The translations under genes and the position numbers were made by a program. DNA of 64,000 bases from Sipunculus nudus. Lineage: Eukaryota; Annelida; Sipuncula; Golfingiida; Sipunculidae. The notes under the pieces were generated by a model, which was given only the letters and a program-made list of their open reading frames with translations, was not told the DNA's origin and did no database searches. Location of the stretch: assembly GCA_026874595.1 (NCBI GenBank), contig CM049322.1, positions 5,067,900-5,131,899 of the forward strand. Direction: 5' to 3'. Shown here piece by piece: positions 51,150 through 64,000 of the stretch. Every line of letters begins with the position of its first letter. Position 1 is the stretch's first letter.

Positions 51150-54030
51150 GACGATTAAGTACAGTTGAATATATACATATATATATATACAAATATATGT
51201 GTGTGTATATATATACTATGGGTTGAATTGATATAAAGGGATTTGGTCAGCAACACTGCCAGGAGCCTTCTGAATAACAGGTTTCAATGCATGGAGCTAA
51301 CAATGAATTCAAATATCATAATGTGTGGTAAAGACATTTTAGCGAATATCTCGGTGTCCAGAGAGAGTGCGAACCCGGCCTAACCTATTAAATATACCTA
51401 TTAAAAGACCTGGCTGCATTTTTGTGACGATGTTGTTACACTCCTTCTTTAAAAACTATATATATACCCACCACACTGTCAGCCTTTCATTCAAACCTTA
51501 TGTTTCCATATATTAATCAATTTATTAAAAAAATCGTCTATATGTTTAATAAGCTCTCAATATGAAGATTTCTGTGTATTTTTATCTATTTATATTGATA
51601 TCTTATGAACACTTTGATTTTTTTATGATAAAATACGTAATATCTTCTTCATTATAATAACACTGTTCGCTAAGGTGGTATCATGTGCGAATCGTAAAAG
51701 AAACAATACCTACAGTTTCAACGAGACCAGCAAAGCACATCAGTGTGATTTTAAACAAGTAAGCCTTGTGGTATGAGAACCACCGCGATTCCCAGTTCCT
51801 ACATATCCTACATACGGCGTTAGGGAAGACCAGGGTAATGAGATTCACTTTTTCCGATGTGTATTCCCCGCATTTATTTTGATGTACAATTCTATATTGC
51901 ACAGTTAAATTATTAATCCTAATGAGTTTATATGGGAGGTACTCATGCAATTGGTAAAGACATTGTCAATGACGGTAAATTCCCGTAAGAAAGTTGTCTC
52001 TACAAAGCAAATGTGTATGATAAATAAATTGATAGATAAGTGAAAATTATCCGAAACATATTTTTATGGAATGCTTTCGTGTATTTTGAAAATATTTCGC
52101 GAACAATTACCACTACGTTATATATTTTTCCTCATTTTTTTCTCTTGCATTTCATACACTTGAATGACACTTTCTTCTAACATTAATACCATTGACTTTA
52201 TATATGTTCACTTCTCTAATTGGCATAGTTGTTAGTCATGCATTCTTGTTATGCCTTCTTTTATTATTCTTTTCTTCAGTTTCCCATAGTTATCAGAGAC
52301 TGGAGTCTGTTAATGGTGTGACTTGTTATTTATTGTCATACAAACGTGAACAGTTTAGCAAGTGGAACATGTTGTTATCAGATGATAGACCTATGTGACG
52401 GTTCGTTAGAGATACGAAAAATAAACATGTTACCCATGCCATATTACATATGCAGTCCGTACATGTTGTCATTAGTAGAGTTTATTCTTGTGTTACTAAA
52501 AGACATGTTTACCTAAATCCTTTACCACTGATTGTCCATCGTTATATAAATATGACACATTTTGGATAATTGGGTGATTAATTTGTCAAGATTTGTAAAA
52601 AAAAAAATAACACGACCTTATTATTCAAACATTATTTCAGAACCTAATGGTGAAGAAATCGTAAGAACTGTTTGGGAAGAGAGTGCTGGTTTTCCCCTGC
52701 TTTGGTTTATTATATAATGTAAACATTTTAATTGTGTGTTGGTATTATAACGGTTATAGTAAGACCAATGATTTAACCTCTATGGCTAGACAATACCAAT
52801 AGTACCATCATAAACATATTATTAGACATTTGACTAGATTTTTTCAAACTTTTTCCCTTGGAAATAGCAAAAAAATCTTCGTTTAATGTCGTAATTTAGA
52901 CAATAGACCAATGTAATAAAGACCAAATATAATGCCAAATGAAACAGACATCTGAGCCAGTAGTCGGGAAAATGTCTATATTCATAATGGAAGAATATTA
53001 TTTACCGGTAAGAGCAATGAAGATAGGCTCTGTAGAAAATATAAATTTACAATTCAGGTGACATAAAAAACATATGCATCTTTATTTTTTAAAAGTCCAA
53101 TGTACAGGACAGATTTCGGCTTTAGTTGTATAATTGCTTAAGCCGGATGTAAACTCCTGTCATTCCTTCATTGTACGTTTTCATTCCTTGTGTACTCCAA
53201 GCTTTATCAGTCCGTGTAGGGTTTGCTTGAATTGCTCTGCTTTGTCCCCTATAATACAGATAGGTTTGTTATTTGCTGGGTCCTATTTTAACCGGCAAAA
53301 TTATACCCATATTCACATTAAAGTTTTAGCAATATTTCATGGGGCGTCTCCGTTCATTTTCTACATTTCACGCACATAACAAAGAGAAACATTTGTCTGT
53401 AAAACATCCATTTATAACAGCAATGATAGCAAAGGGATATAGCAACATTATTTCTATGTGTATAATTTGTTATTGATTTAATCAGAGTAAAATAGTTGAC
53501 GAAATTCATGCAGCTTAGGTCCCCAATGTTTCAGAACACATTGCCAAACAAGAGAAAATAGGCAAGAACAATCTTATGTCGGCGAACAAATGAAGTATTA
53601 CTTAATATGTCAGTGGGCAATCGAAGTGGTAATGGTCAGTGGTAATGATTATAAAGTAGATTATGTAATATAGTTTTATTCTTTTAATTTCATTCCGTGT
53701 TTTCCTTGAGATTTGCATACAAATTCTTTAACACTTTGAGAATATTTTGCCAATAAAAATGCCTTTCAGTTCTTGAAAGGTGAAGGGTTGGTTTATCATG
53801 ATAAATGCATGAGTAGGCTTCTTTCTATTCTGATTCTCTGATTAATTTGAAAAAAAAATAAAAAAAATTTAAATTAGAAACTGATGGAAAGTGCTATTTT
53901 ATTACTATCTTATTAAAACTTTGTTCCCTTTGAAAGTTCTTTTTCCATTTCAAAGTTAATGAATGTACAAGGATGTTTCTAGTTGGTCGAACACTCGACT
54001 ACATTTTATAGTGAACGATTTTTAAAACAT
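51150..54030. other. AT-rich stretch downstream of gene C
   Basis: Lies 3' of the gene C transmembrane exon, so cytoplasmic-tail exons and the poly(A) site of gene C are expected here, but none could be picked with confidence. Other ORFs look like chance. Confidence 0.45.
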
Positions 54031-54032
54031 AC

Positions 54033-57000
54033 CGGTTTTTTGTTCCAGTACAGCCACTGGCCTGTGACTACAGCTACAGCCAAACTGAAGCCAAACAAAG
54101 AGATATAGAGGACGATCATCCAAACCCCAGATGACGTACATACCATCACATGTTTGCTTGCTTTCTTAAAGCCGGCTGTACAAGGGCAACGTGGGCATTT
54201 CTTTTTCTTGCAGGTTACATTTGCCCCTGTAATATCCATAATAGTCAAAAATCGCAGAAAAATGACTTTACTCTTCACTTGTAGTTAACATATCATTGCA
54301 ATACAGACTATTTCTTTATATATAAAATCCGGAGTGAGGTATATTGATAGATTTCATCCGAATAATCACATGAATAACTGGCTGTGTCACTGAAAGTTTT
54401 TTCCTCATGATAGTTAAAACAAATATTTCCAAACCCTACGAGCACCCACCGGAGGAACGGACCTCAGTCCAGTGATATATTGTTCAGATATAATGTCGAC
54501 AGTGAAGGACATGTCCTTCTCTGATTATAAAGCTGCATCCCTAGTTCATCGCCCAGTAACATTAAACAAGAGACTGTATCGACATAACACATCGATAGCC
54601 TTTTTTGCATATATGATACTAATGGATCTGCCAAGCTTACTTTTAGAACACCTGCTCCCTTTGAAACCAAACATGCAGTAACCCGAGGGACACGTGCCAT
54701 TTATTTCGTCACACTGACGACCAAGACATGAACCGCATTTCTGATTACAGTCTGGTCCCCATTGACCTTCACGGCACCCTGGAAGGGATTAATAATCTCA
54801 CAACTCAACAATAACAATAACAATCTTTTTTATGACGTTAATATTATTTAAAAAAAAACATTTGATCCACTCAATGTATATACAGCTCGGATATATTTGC
54901 TCCATTTTAGCCACTTAGAAAAAGTGTTAGCATTTAACCATAGGATCTCATACGTAAGATTATACATAAGGTAGGGTGCGAAAAAGTTCAGATAAAAAGA
55001 AGATAACTCACTATCGGCACATCCTCTGCCCATGTATCCTGGTTTACAACCGCTGTCATTGCAACTGCCGTTAGCAGGGTCACAGTTGTTTGAGGCACAT
55101 TTGCCACAGTGTCGTGAACAATCAGGGCCCCATTTACCATGTGTACAAACTAATATAATATATTCCGTTAATATAACAATATTAATTCTTAATGTGTATA
55201 TGTATACATTATACCTCGCTGTTCATACATCAAGAAACGCAAGATCTCAAAACTTGAATAAAATTAAGATTTCAAGTAAAAATAGAAAAGTTGGCATTAG
55301 TGTGCATTAAACATATACAGTAAAATTCCTTTAAACCGGACATTAAGCGGTCATGAGGCTTTTGTCAGTATAAGTGGCTTGTCCTGTTTAGATGAGTTCG
55401 CCATATTGCATTAATTCCTCATAACTGGAGTCTTCTCTTTTGATAAATTGTACGCTTAATTCTAAAATGCATAAATTATATTTAAATCATATTCAAAATA
55501 GCTTTAATATGCATTGGTAATTTGTAAAGTGTTATTTAGAAAAAAAGAAACGCTATCTTTCACTCTAAAAGATACCAGCTATTCCTCACATAATAATCCT
55601 GACAGTTTCACATAGATGAATGAGCTTCATCTTCTTAGCAAGTGGTATCTATAATTCATACCTGGTTTCACTTGGGATATTGAAGGTTGAATATACTGAC
55701 ATCTTGATGTTAAAGGATAGTTATAGAAAATTATAATTATAAATTTGAGCTCATATTGTTGTGACCATAAGGCAGACAAAAATAGAACGATTGTATGTTC
55801 GAAATGTAATTTTGTATGCGCTTCATATGATAATGAGCCTTTTCTGCATGTTTTGAAAAATCCTTTATGAAATGCCATTAGCCGGGATCAATTGAGAAAA
55901 TTAAAGGCTTTCAAGTTTATGAAAAAAAGATACATAAATCATTTGTGAGTTAGTTAATTAACAATGTGAGAAACTTTTCACCATCCATTTACCAAAACAA
56001 AGTGCAACCTGTCGCTAATTAATGCCCTTCGGGCCAGACAGCAATCACATAGTACGGACGGTAGTGAATGATGAAAGTTTTGTTAATAAAAAGTTTGGTT
56101 ATTTTTCTTTTCTGACTGGCCAATCCTAATTAAATAATCATTGTGATATCTACACATTATTGAAATAAACAATAATTTCGACTGTATATTTATATCTTAC
56201 ATCCCGATGGTTCGCCGAATCACGCTAGTTCCCGCGCTATGTGAACAATACATATCATGCGAACGTATGACCTCAAAGCGCCATCTCCCTTCAGATAAAT
56301 GTACAAAAATAGAACTCGCCATGCCTGTCCATTTTAGAGGGTCTAAATATGTACTGGTTGCACAAGTGGGGGGGGGGGGTTGTCCGTTGTCAGGCAAAGT
56401 GAGTTGTCCGTTTTACTGAGTATACGTTCAACATAATTTAAAGAAAAATTTGAACGGACTGAGATTTAGTGTCCGCATTAGTGAGTAACCGGTCTTGCTG
56501 AGTTGCTCAGAGGAATGAGTTCCTCGGTATGTACATAATCATGTTATTTTGAAAGATATAATATTTTATATATGGCACAATTTTCAGATTTATGTTATTA
56601 TTATTTCATGAGATACATAGATTGCTCTTTTAGGGACGTTATGTCAGACTTGCCAGCTGTACATCTCTCTCCAACATATCCATCGACACAACCCCCAGAA
56701 TGACACGCTCCCGTTCTGACGTCACATCCTTTTCCATGTTTACACTTGCCGCAGGTGTTAATACAGTTGGGACCCCAGGTTATTGTCTTGCATTCTTAAA
56801 AAGAAAAGGTTGCATAGATCTTTTGAAAGATTCGCACTTCTGTCATAAAACTAAAGGAAGTACGCAAAGAGTATGATACGTTCACAATACCATCCTTAAA
56901 AATTCATGGCTTTGTCAACTTGCTTCGTGTTTCCATAAGAAAATGATATCAAGACCATTCATAAAAAATTGCTAAACATGTATCAAGTAAACTTTATGTG

Positions 57001-60000
57001 GTGTAGTATTCGATTATATTCCTTGATTCATTCAAATGTTCTGCTATTTAGCAGGAGTTGCAATACTTTTTTCAACTACTTCAAATCTTCCATATATTTT
57101 ACTAGTTCTTAAATCTCTGATGAAAAACTTAAACTATATTTGCTATCTTTTATCAATTAGTTTTGGTATACATACAAATGCTACATATTACAATGAGCAT
57201 CCGTCGTATGCTCCTCACGCAGATTACAATTATAGTTCTTTGCTCTGTGTCCACCCTGGTGTTCAGACCCACAAAACATTGCTATACAAAGCAGCGGTTA
57301 CACGAAAAGCGATCTGGGACGACTGCATTGTATAACCGCTACGTGATTTACGTATATCCGTAGGTATCATCAACACTTTTGGTTTTGGCTTCCCTGAACA
57401 AGGCATAAGCCAAACATCATACAATTTATGCGGACAATGCTTATATTATAGTTAAATGCTTGGTATAAGCGATTTAAACGTAATAAACACGGTAAGTTAT
57501 ATAATTTGTCCTTTCTAATGAAACCTATAAAAAAATCTCAAAATCGAGAAAAGTAAACAAAGGTAGGCGGAATCGACACAGTGTTTTCCCGTTATGGGAT
57601 AATAAAGCCGTGTTTGTTCTTTTCCCTTGTCGGTCCACATAAAGACAAGAGTACAGATAAATGTTTAGCTTTCCATGAATCATTTTAACTTCAACGACAT
57701 ACAATCGATTATCAAACGAAAGAATCACTTTCTATGTATTTCACTAATCACAAGGACCTTTGCGAAAAGCATGTCATAATTCCGTAAAATTATCTCATCT
57801 ACAGATTCTCCACATCCAATCAACAAATAACATTTAAATAAACTTGCTTCTATCACACTTTGGTCCCATATAACCAGGTGCACAACTGCCATGGTGACAA
57901 ATTCCTTTGGTGGATGAACAAGACCCAGTTGAGCAGTGACCACATGTATCCCCACAGTCAGCCCCATAGTGGTCACTTGTACAGCTGTAATTCTGCAAAA
58001 TGCAACAGAATAAGTGTATCTTCTCTCATTTATATTGGACAAATGTACCAAAGGCCATAAACTAAGTTCTGTTATAATCGAGAAGGAGAACAGGTACTTC
58101 CTGGCACTGAACATCAAAGAAAGCTTGAGTAAATGTTTACTCTACAAATTACAAACCATGCATAAACGGGGATTTTCTTTTAATAAAAGGTCCACGGCCT
58201 GTTTGTGACACTGTCTATTGAACGAGGATAAACGTTACCCGAAGATAAGATGGATATGTAATTATTAAGCCTTCTGCATTTCTTTTATAAACAAGGATTT
58301 AATATGACAATAAGGTAAAGGAGACTTAACCTTTCGTTAAGACACCAGTGCGAATCTCAGGATTTCTTACGATACTTCAAAATTATGCTACTGAGGCACC
58401 GGGGACTTTTATTTCTAGTTAATCTCTGGGCTGATTCCTACCGCAATGCGCTTGGATTGTGACATTGCTTGTCGACTAAACTTGCATCCAAAATTGGGCA
58501 TCCTAAACCCTTGTAAAATTTATTCCGATTTTGCTTAATATGCTATATCTTGAAGAGGCATTCTATTCGTTCAGAGGACTTTGATAATTGCTTGTTCACT
58601 GTAGTTAAGAAGGCTACAATTTAGTCTTTCACATGGATACACGATAGCCCTCATATATCTAGCACCCCATGAGCCCACAATGTTAGTGGCACCATATGAC
58701 CATCTACGAGGCACTATGAAGGATGGCAGGGACGTGAGGTAGACCGGTGCCAGGGTTAGCACTGCGGTTAAACTTTAGAGTCAATTTTCCAACAATACGG
58801 GATGAACATAAATCGTAAAAAACTAATGTGGTGATTTTAAACCGTGGAAATTTAAAATAAAATGAACATGTTAATTCGTTGGTTCTAATACTGAAGCAAT
58901 GAGCTCGTACACATATCTTGGATATACCACTACAGATCTGTAGAGCTGATGGTTAAAATGTTATGTTCTGCCTTTAGAGGGTAGCAAAATCATCAGGTCG
59001 TTACAGCTGTTCTATGACTTGGGACAGTAAATGTATTCTGCTCGAGGCTTTTGACAAGGAGATCTCCGTAATATAACAAAAAGTGAATATACGGTATATT
59101 TTGCAACCTTTCACATATAAGGCTGTCTGTTATTTATTTTACCATGTATCATCGTATGATTAGTAATGTTCTAGCTCTTTCCACAATTACTTTTGAATTA
59201 CCTTGGAGGGGCACCACAAATCAGTATATTTTAATCAGTATTATGATATGTTTCATTGCATTGGTACTATGGGCGGCAGGCCTACATACCTCAATAAAAT
59301 ATTGGTTCATTCAGTGTAGTTAAATAAGGATCATCAGCTTCATAATGAATGCTTGTACATGTTACTGTTTAACAGGTTGCCAGCATGGGCTTCTAAACAA
59401 AAACCCATTAAATTAATAAAACATTGGCAAGAATAGCAATGAATTGTTCGCAATCAATAAATCTTACCTCCACGCAGTGCAGATTTACATTGGAGCAGCG
59501 ATACCTGCCTCCGCTGTGATGCTTGCAACGTTCGCCAGTTATTTCAGTGGCTGAGCACACAGCCTCATAGAGCATCCCATAACCTGAAGAGGGGTGGTAA
59601 AAATGTCTGGTTGCAATCACTTTAGATGCGTTTCAGAACGGTTACTTTTTTAGCTGAATTGCGACAAAGATTAAAAGTCCCTCTGAATATAAAAGGAAGA
59701 TATTAACCTCTGCAAAATGAATGTTTTTGGTATTCAATGTAATTCGTTAACATCTATTAGCCCCTTATGTCTATAATATAGTTTAGGAAATAATGTAAAG
59801 AATTTTTTCTGACAGAATGTATCGAATGTCTCACACCCTTTTTTTTTACTGGTTGACATTTCCCATTACATTTGATCAGAGCAGTGTGCTTCGTTGAACA
59901 ATCCATCTAACCAATTGTCAACTAACCGATCAGAGGTAGCTAATAAAAAAAAACAAATAAGATCTAGTAGTCCATGTAATTATATGTGCCATTCTTCAAA

Positions 60001-63000
60001 AGAAATATTATTAGGACTCCACGGCCTCATTCGCGTCTTTTTGTGGTTGATTATACCTGCGTTTGGACTTGTCAGCTTGAAAGTGTAGGTGTTCATGACC
60101 CCAAGCTGACGACACGCGACACGGGCAGCCTGGATATCGAACCCTTTGTCACAGACATCTAGCCATTTCTTGTTTACCCAGGTTTGTAGTTTACCTCTAG
60201 CGTACAGGACACCGCTGAGCGAGGAATTTTTCTTCGAATCAAACAGGTGGATATAAGATACAGTTCATCATCGTTAACCGAACATCACAAGTGTGCATCC
60301 ATTGCGAACATCAGTACAGAGTTTAGCAGATTTTGGTGATCAGCTGGGGCAATGCAACTTGAGAAGTTATGGTGTTTTGGAGACACGTCGGCTTATCATT
60401 TAGAGTATATTGCTCCCACTCTGCCCCCGCATATTTAACTGCTTTACCTTAACTGACTTGCGCTCATTTCAGTCTCTGCATGCAACTTTACAACTGACCA
60501 GTTAATTATACTGGCATTTTAAAACGTTATATTATTAATTTTTAAATGAGGGCAGTGCACACATAAACAATTAAACATGACTGAATTGGTTTTAGAATAT
60601 GCAGCCATTTTCTAATAGAATATGATGATGCCGACAAAAACTTTTCACTTGGTGGGTCATTCTATAGACTTCATTTCTGTGTCCTAACGAACAGAACACC
60701 TAAGTCACAGAACACCTAACGTCATGTAAACTAGATTTCAAGCTGTATATTTATTTCTACGAAATTCTACACTGCCATGTGGTGTGATTTCCAACGTTTT
60801 TCTGTGATATTTGTAAACAATCACAGGTTACCGTGTCGTAGGGCATACATTCACACATGACGGTTCCCTGCGTATGTTTGCTATCGGCGTGTACTTCGAT
60901 TTTCTACTATTTCTAATGACAGGCAACGTCGTGTCCACTACATCATCAGAACCCTAAGACTTGTTACCATTGTCCAGGTCGCATCAACCACATGATCAAA
61001 ACTCTATGAACTACTACCAGAGGCCACGTCGCATCCATTACTTCAAAACATTAAGATTTGCTGCGATTTTAGCAACTTCCGTGGACACACAAGTGTAGCC
61101 ATTTCGTAAGATACTGGATTGGAGTGTTTAACAAATCACTGCAGAAAAAGGGAATACCTGTAATATTAGAGTACCAGCGGACCATTCTTTATTACTATGT
61201 ACAGTAATATGTTTTTTTTAATTAAGTAGTTTTCAGTGATCCCGGCCTGAAGCTGCATAACCATAACTCTTTTTTCACATGCATAAGCGGGAAATGACTG
61301 CGACCGACCCTCTACTGAATTGCAAATGTGCATGACATGATTGTAAAGTAAATAAAACTATTGTTTTATACGATTTTATACAAAATAAAAACATGTTTAG
61401 ACATGTAAGATGGGAGTTGTTCAATAGGCAGTAAGGTGTAATGAACGGTGTTACAGACTATCAAGAAATCTTGAGAACACGTCAGTTGAACGACTGTATT
61501 TGATTCACATTTGGTGCTGGTTTGCAAACAGTCAGACAGACGATCTTCATTTCCCTTACACATGACTTCGTTCAGTCCTAATTGCTCTGTAAATGAAATA
61601 AAAATAGCTGCATGCTTTCATTTGTCGCAGCAAACATATCAATATAAACACTATAGGAATAACTCAAATGTTCCAAGTCCCATAAATGGATAATGCTTGG
61701 TGGTAAAGAGGGAGCTATTTAAATACTGGTGGGTGTCGGTCAATAAAGTTAAAAATAAGTAACCAGCTAACAAACTCAAACCACGTTCCCAAGAGACTCT
61801 AAACATGGTGTCGCATATAAAATTACACTTACAAATCATTACTTTGTTTAATGAATAAATCAATGGGAAATAGCTGAAACAGTCGCAAAAGTCTAGATCT
61901 GTAGGGAATTTTATTAGAAAAGAGACATATTTTTAAAGTTTATTAATTTACCGCCGGTCTGTATGGTTAGTGAGCTTTCATTTTAACAACTAATAACTTT
62001 TCTGTGACGTAACAGAAAGGACGTCATACATATACGCCGTTGTTTATGCCATACTGAAATGAAGTGCCGCACTCTGGTGGAAATGAGGTGAGTAAATATG
62101 ACAAAGCAATACATATCTTAAGAAAAACTGGAGTCATTCAGTTTCGGATTAAATAAAAATTCACATTTTTATTACATATTGATCATATTGCATTTTTTTT
62201 AATTGTTTAAAACTTGTGGTCTTTTATTTCATATTGCTTAAATCCACAACTGCAGCTTATATCTTTAATACATCTTCCAATTTATGAGAAAATTTTAATA
62301 TATCTCTTTTGGTGGAACGACCACCTGGGATGTGGTATATGTATATACTATGATCAATCCTGTTTATTACTTACAACCATCTCCTCTACTCGGACAGTCA
62401 GGACCCCATTACATCTTGACCAAACTTGCTGTTATACATAGCTGACTTATTTTATCATCTGAGACCCGTTTTTGAGATAATGGTATAATCAATTTAGTTA
62501 GTTATAAAATATATGGAACAATTAAACGTTCATTTCTTCTAAACACCAATTTATAATACAGCTTTACTATATTTATCACCAACTGAACCATTCAAACAGT
62601 ATCCGAAAAAGAAAACAAACTTTGTGCGAAAATAGCTTCCTTTTGCTTTTGAGAAATGATGGGACTTTTACGAGATTCTTACTGTCGCGAAGCGGTAGCG
62701 ACCTCTGGTGGGTTTGAAAAATGACTTCGATGGATATATTATATTACACAATGTACATTTGTTTGTGCTCAAGTTAAAAGATATTTCATTTGCGAAATGG
62801 AAGCAGCAGCTAACGATCAACAAATCATATGTTCGACACGCCAGGTGAACGTTAATGTTTCTGAAAAATGGACCTGTATTTGTCTATCACAGTATATAAG
62901 AGCATTACTGTATCAAATTCACCATGATCCACACGGGTAATTCAACTTAAGTGCGCACAAACCTCTTTTTCTCTCACAGACTGATGGCAAGCGATTGCTA

Positions 63001-63703
63001 CATCTGAGGTCATTCCACTCTGACCCTGATACCACACAGTCTTCATCGGAAATTGGAAGGGGCCAGTAGAATTTTGTATTGCTGGGATTTGACGATGAGA
63101 ATTTTAAATATTTAGCCTACAAACAAGATTGTTAATATGGATTGATCTTAACACAAGGATCATTTTTCAGGAAATTGTTACTCTGTAGGATTTCTACCAC
63201 AAATAAAATATTAAAATAGCAATATAAATTTAAATCACCAAAGAGGCTGAAAATTGTAGGCGAATTTTAAATAGATACATCAATATTATCAATACTAAGC
63301 CGAACATTCTGCATGTAAGTTGGCTAAGGGGTATATGTGGTTCTGTCTCCCAAGTAAAAGACTAGTTTGTCCCCCAGGTTCGACAGAGACTTATTTATGT
63401 GTATAACGGCGTTTTCGAATGCTTATATACCGTTTGCAATTCTGTACTTCAACTGAATGGTGATGGCGACAGAGGTATTTACGGAACGGCCTAGCTGGGG
63501 CTTTATGGATACCTTAAACTACATCCTGCTGCACAAAGGGAAATAGAAAAAAAATATTGTTCTGCTCTTCATTAATACTTAAACAATCATGGCTTAATTA
63601 CAACCGACTTACTGTTTCCCCTGGCTCGTATTCAAATACGCCTTCCCGTCGGCGATCATTTAGTAGAAACCAGAAGTTATCCCCGAATATTCTGTAGAGG
63701 AAA
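54033..63703 (-). CDS. Gene C: lectin-SRCR-MEGF transmembrane receptor (5' end outside)
   Basis: Minus-strand exons: 63703-63613 and 63116-62963 (second and third lectin exons; NDRRREGVFEYEPGE, WND, VCE), 61586-61459 (SRCR C-terminal half), 60231-60057 and 59583-59468 (SRCR, CRQLG), 57992-57848, 56794-56654, 55149-55012, 54778-54641 (four EGF modules), 54226-54033 (CKKKKCPRCPC segment, about 23 hydrophobic residues, QWLYWNKKP). Phases agree throughout, and exon lengths equal those of gene A to within a few codons. The signal and first lectin exons lie beyond 64000. EGF1 and EGF2 exons end at GC donors (gcaagt). The ancestral SRCR acceptor at 60243 has lost its AG, so the exon probably starts 12 nt later. 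After KKP the frame stops within nine codons if the last donor (gtatgt) is not used. The lectin site has NPSN in place of EPN. Confidence 0.82.
62391..62423 (-). pseudogene. EGF exon relic inside gene C
   Basis: On the minus strand the piece tttggtcaagatg ... atggggtcctgactgtcc closely resembles the start of the third EGF exon of genes A and C (WGPDC frame), then diverges and meets a stop. It sits in the intron between the lectin and SRCR-half exons, out of normal order. Confidence 0.45.
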
Positions 63704-64000
63704 CTGTAAAAAATACAGACAATATATATCAGAGCCAAGGTGTGTAAAGGGGCCGGATCCAGTATTTGTGGTGCTGAGTGCTGATCCATGAAAAGGTCAG
63801 CTATTGAGGTGCTTCATAGATCCCTAACTCGTATATATGTGAGCTAGTACGCCCGTTTTTATAAATCCTAACTTATACACCCCGACTTCATATCCCATTG
63901 CTTCGAGGTATCTCATATCCGAATTTCCCGTATAAGAGAGACAGTGTTTAGAAATTTACACTTAAGGATTATTTAAGGCAAGTTAAAATTACCGGTTTCC

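Noticed and set aside
51681-51950. 89-codon minus-strand ORF with several cysteines
   Set aside because: No domain pattern or splice support; not in the register of the receptor family exons.
52192-52398. Plus-strand ORF with a strongly hydrophobic N-terminus
   Set aside because: T-rich sequence gives hydrophobic codons by chance; no following exon or paralogue was found.

Overview
The window is AT-rich eukaryotic genomic DNA with multi-exon genes joined by GT-AG (and some GC-AG) introns. Long (TA)n tracts, tRNA-derived repeats, LINE, Penelope-like, hAT and pogo/Tigger elements fill much of it. Expansion of MEGF-type EGF receptor genes and a '...ggacggacgcc...gctgagctgaaaa' repeat tail point to a mollusc, most likely a bivalve; this is inference, and no species is claimed. 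Most single ORFs of 60-100 codons are chance; the real genes were found by joining short exons with compatible splice phases.

The main content is three paralogous receptor genes. Gene A (+, 6655 to about 16.4 kb) looks complete. Gene C (-, 63.7 to 54.0 kb) runs off the right edge at its 5' side. Gene B (-, 46.25 to 41.33 kb) is a shortened copy lying between them. The layout is signal peptide, C-type lectin-like domain (three exons), an isolated C-terminal half of an SRCR domain, a complete but divergent SRCR domain (two exons), four MEGF-type EGF modules (one exon each), then a Cys-rich juxtamembrane/transmembrane exon. Exon lengths and phases match almost exactly between copies. The layout suggests cell-surface recognition or phagocytic receptors. 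Relic EGF exons at 33.7 kb (+) and 62.4 kb (-) suggest further decayed copies.

Region by region: 0-1.6 kb holds the last visible exons of a minus-strand gene resembling the helical part of GB1/atlastin/guanylate-binding GTPases. 1.6-6.6 kb shows no gene. 6.6-16.4 kb is gene A. 18.1-23.3 kb is a decayed L1/Tx1-like LINE (+) preceded by degenerate monomers. 23.8-24.3 kb is a GC-richer island with a TATA box. 24.6-29.5 kb is a second decayed LINE (-) with ORF1 and ORF2 remains. 32.3-33.8 kb is a decayed EGF gene fragment. 36.7-37.9 kb is a pogo/Tigger element with TA target duplication. 41.3-46.3 kb is gene B; inside one of its introns lies a 305-bp tandem array carrying tRNA-like genes and flanked by a 12-bp direct repeat. 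46.2-46.6 kb is an array of partial copies of gene B's lectin-exon splice acceptor. 47.35-49.12 kb is a hAT-type element with an 8-bp target duplication. 50.2-50.85 kb is the 3' end of a Penelope-like element. 54.0-63.7 kb is gene C.

Limits: exon joins are inferred by eye from splice motifs, phase and paralogue comparison. Cytoplasmic-tail exons, the gene B signal exon and all expression remain unresolved.
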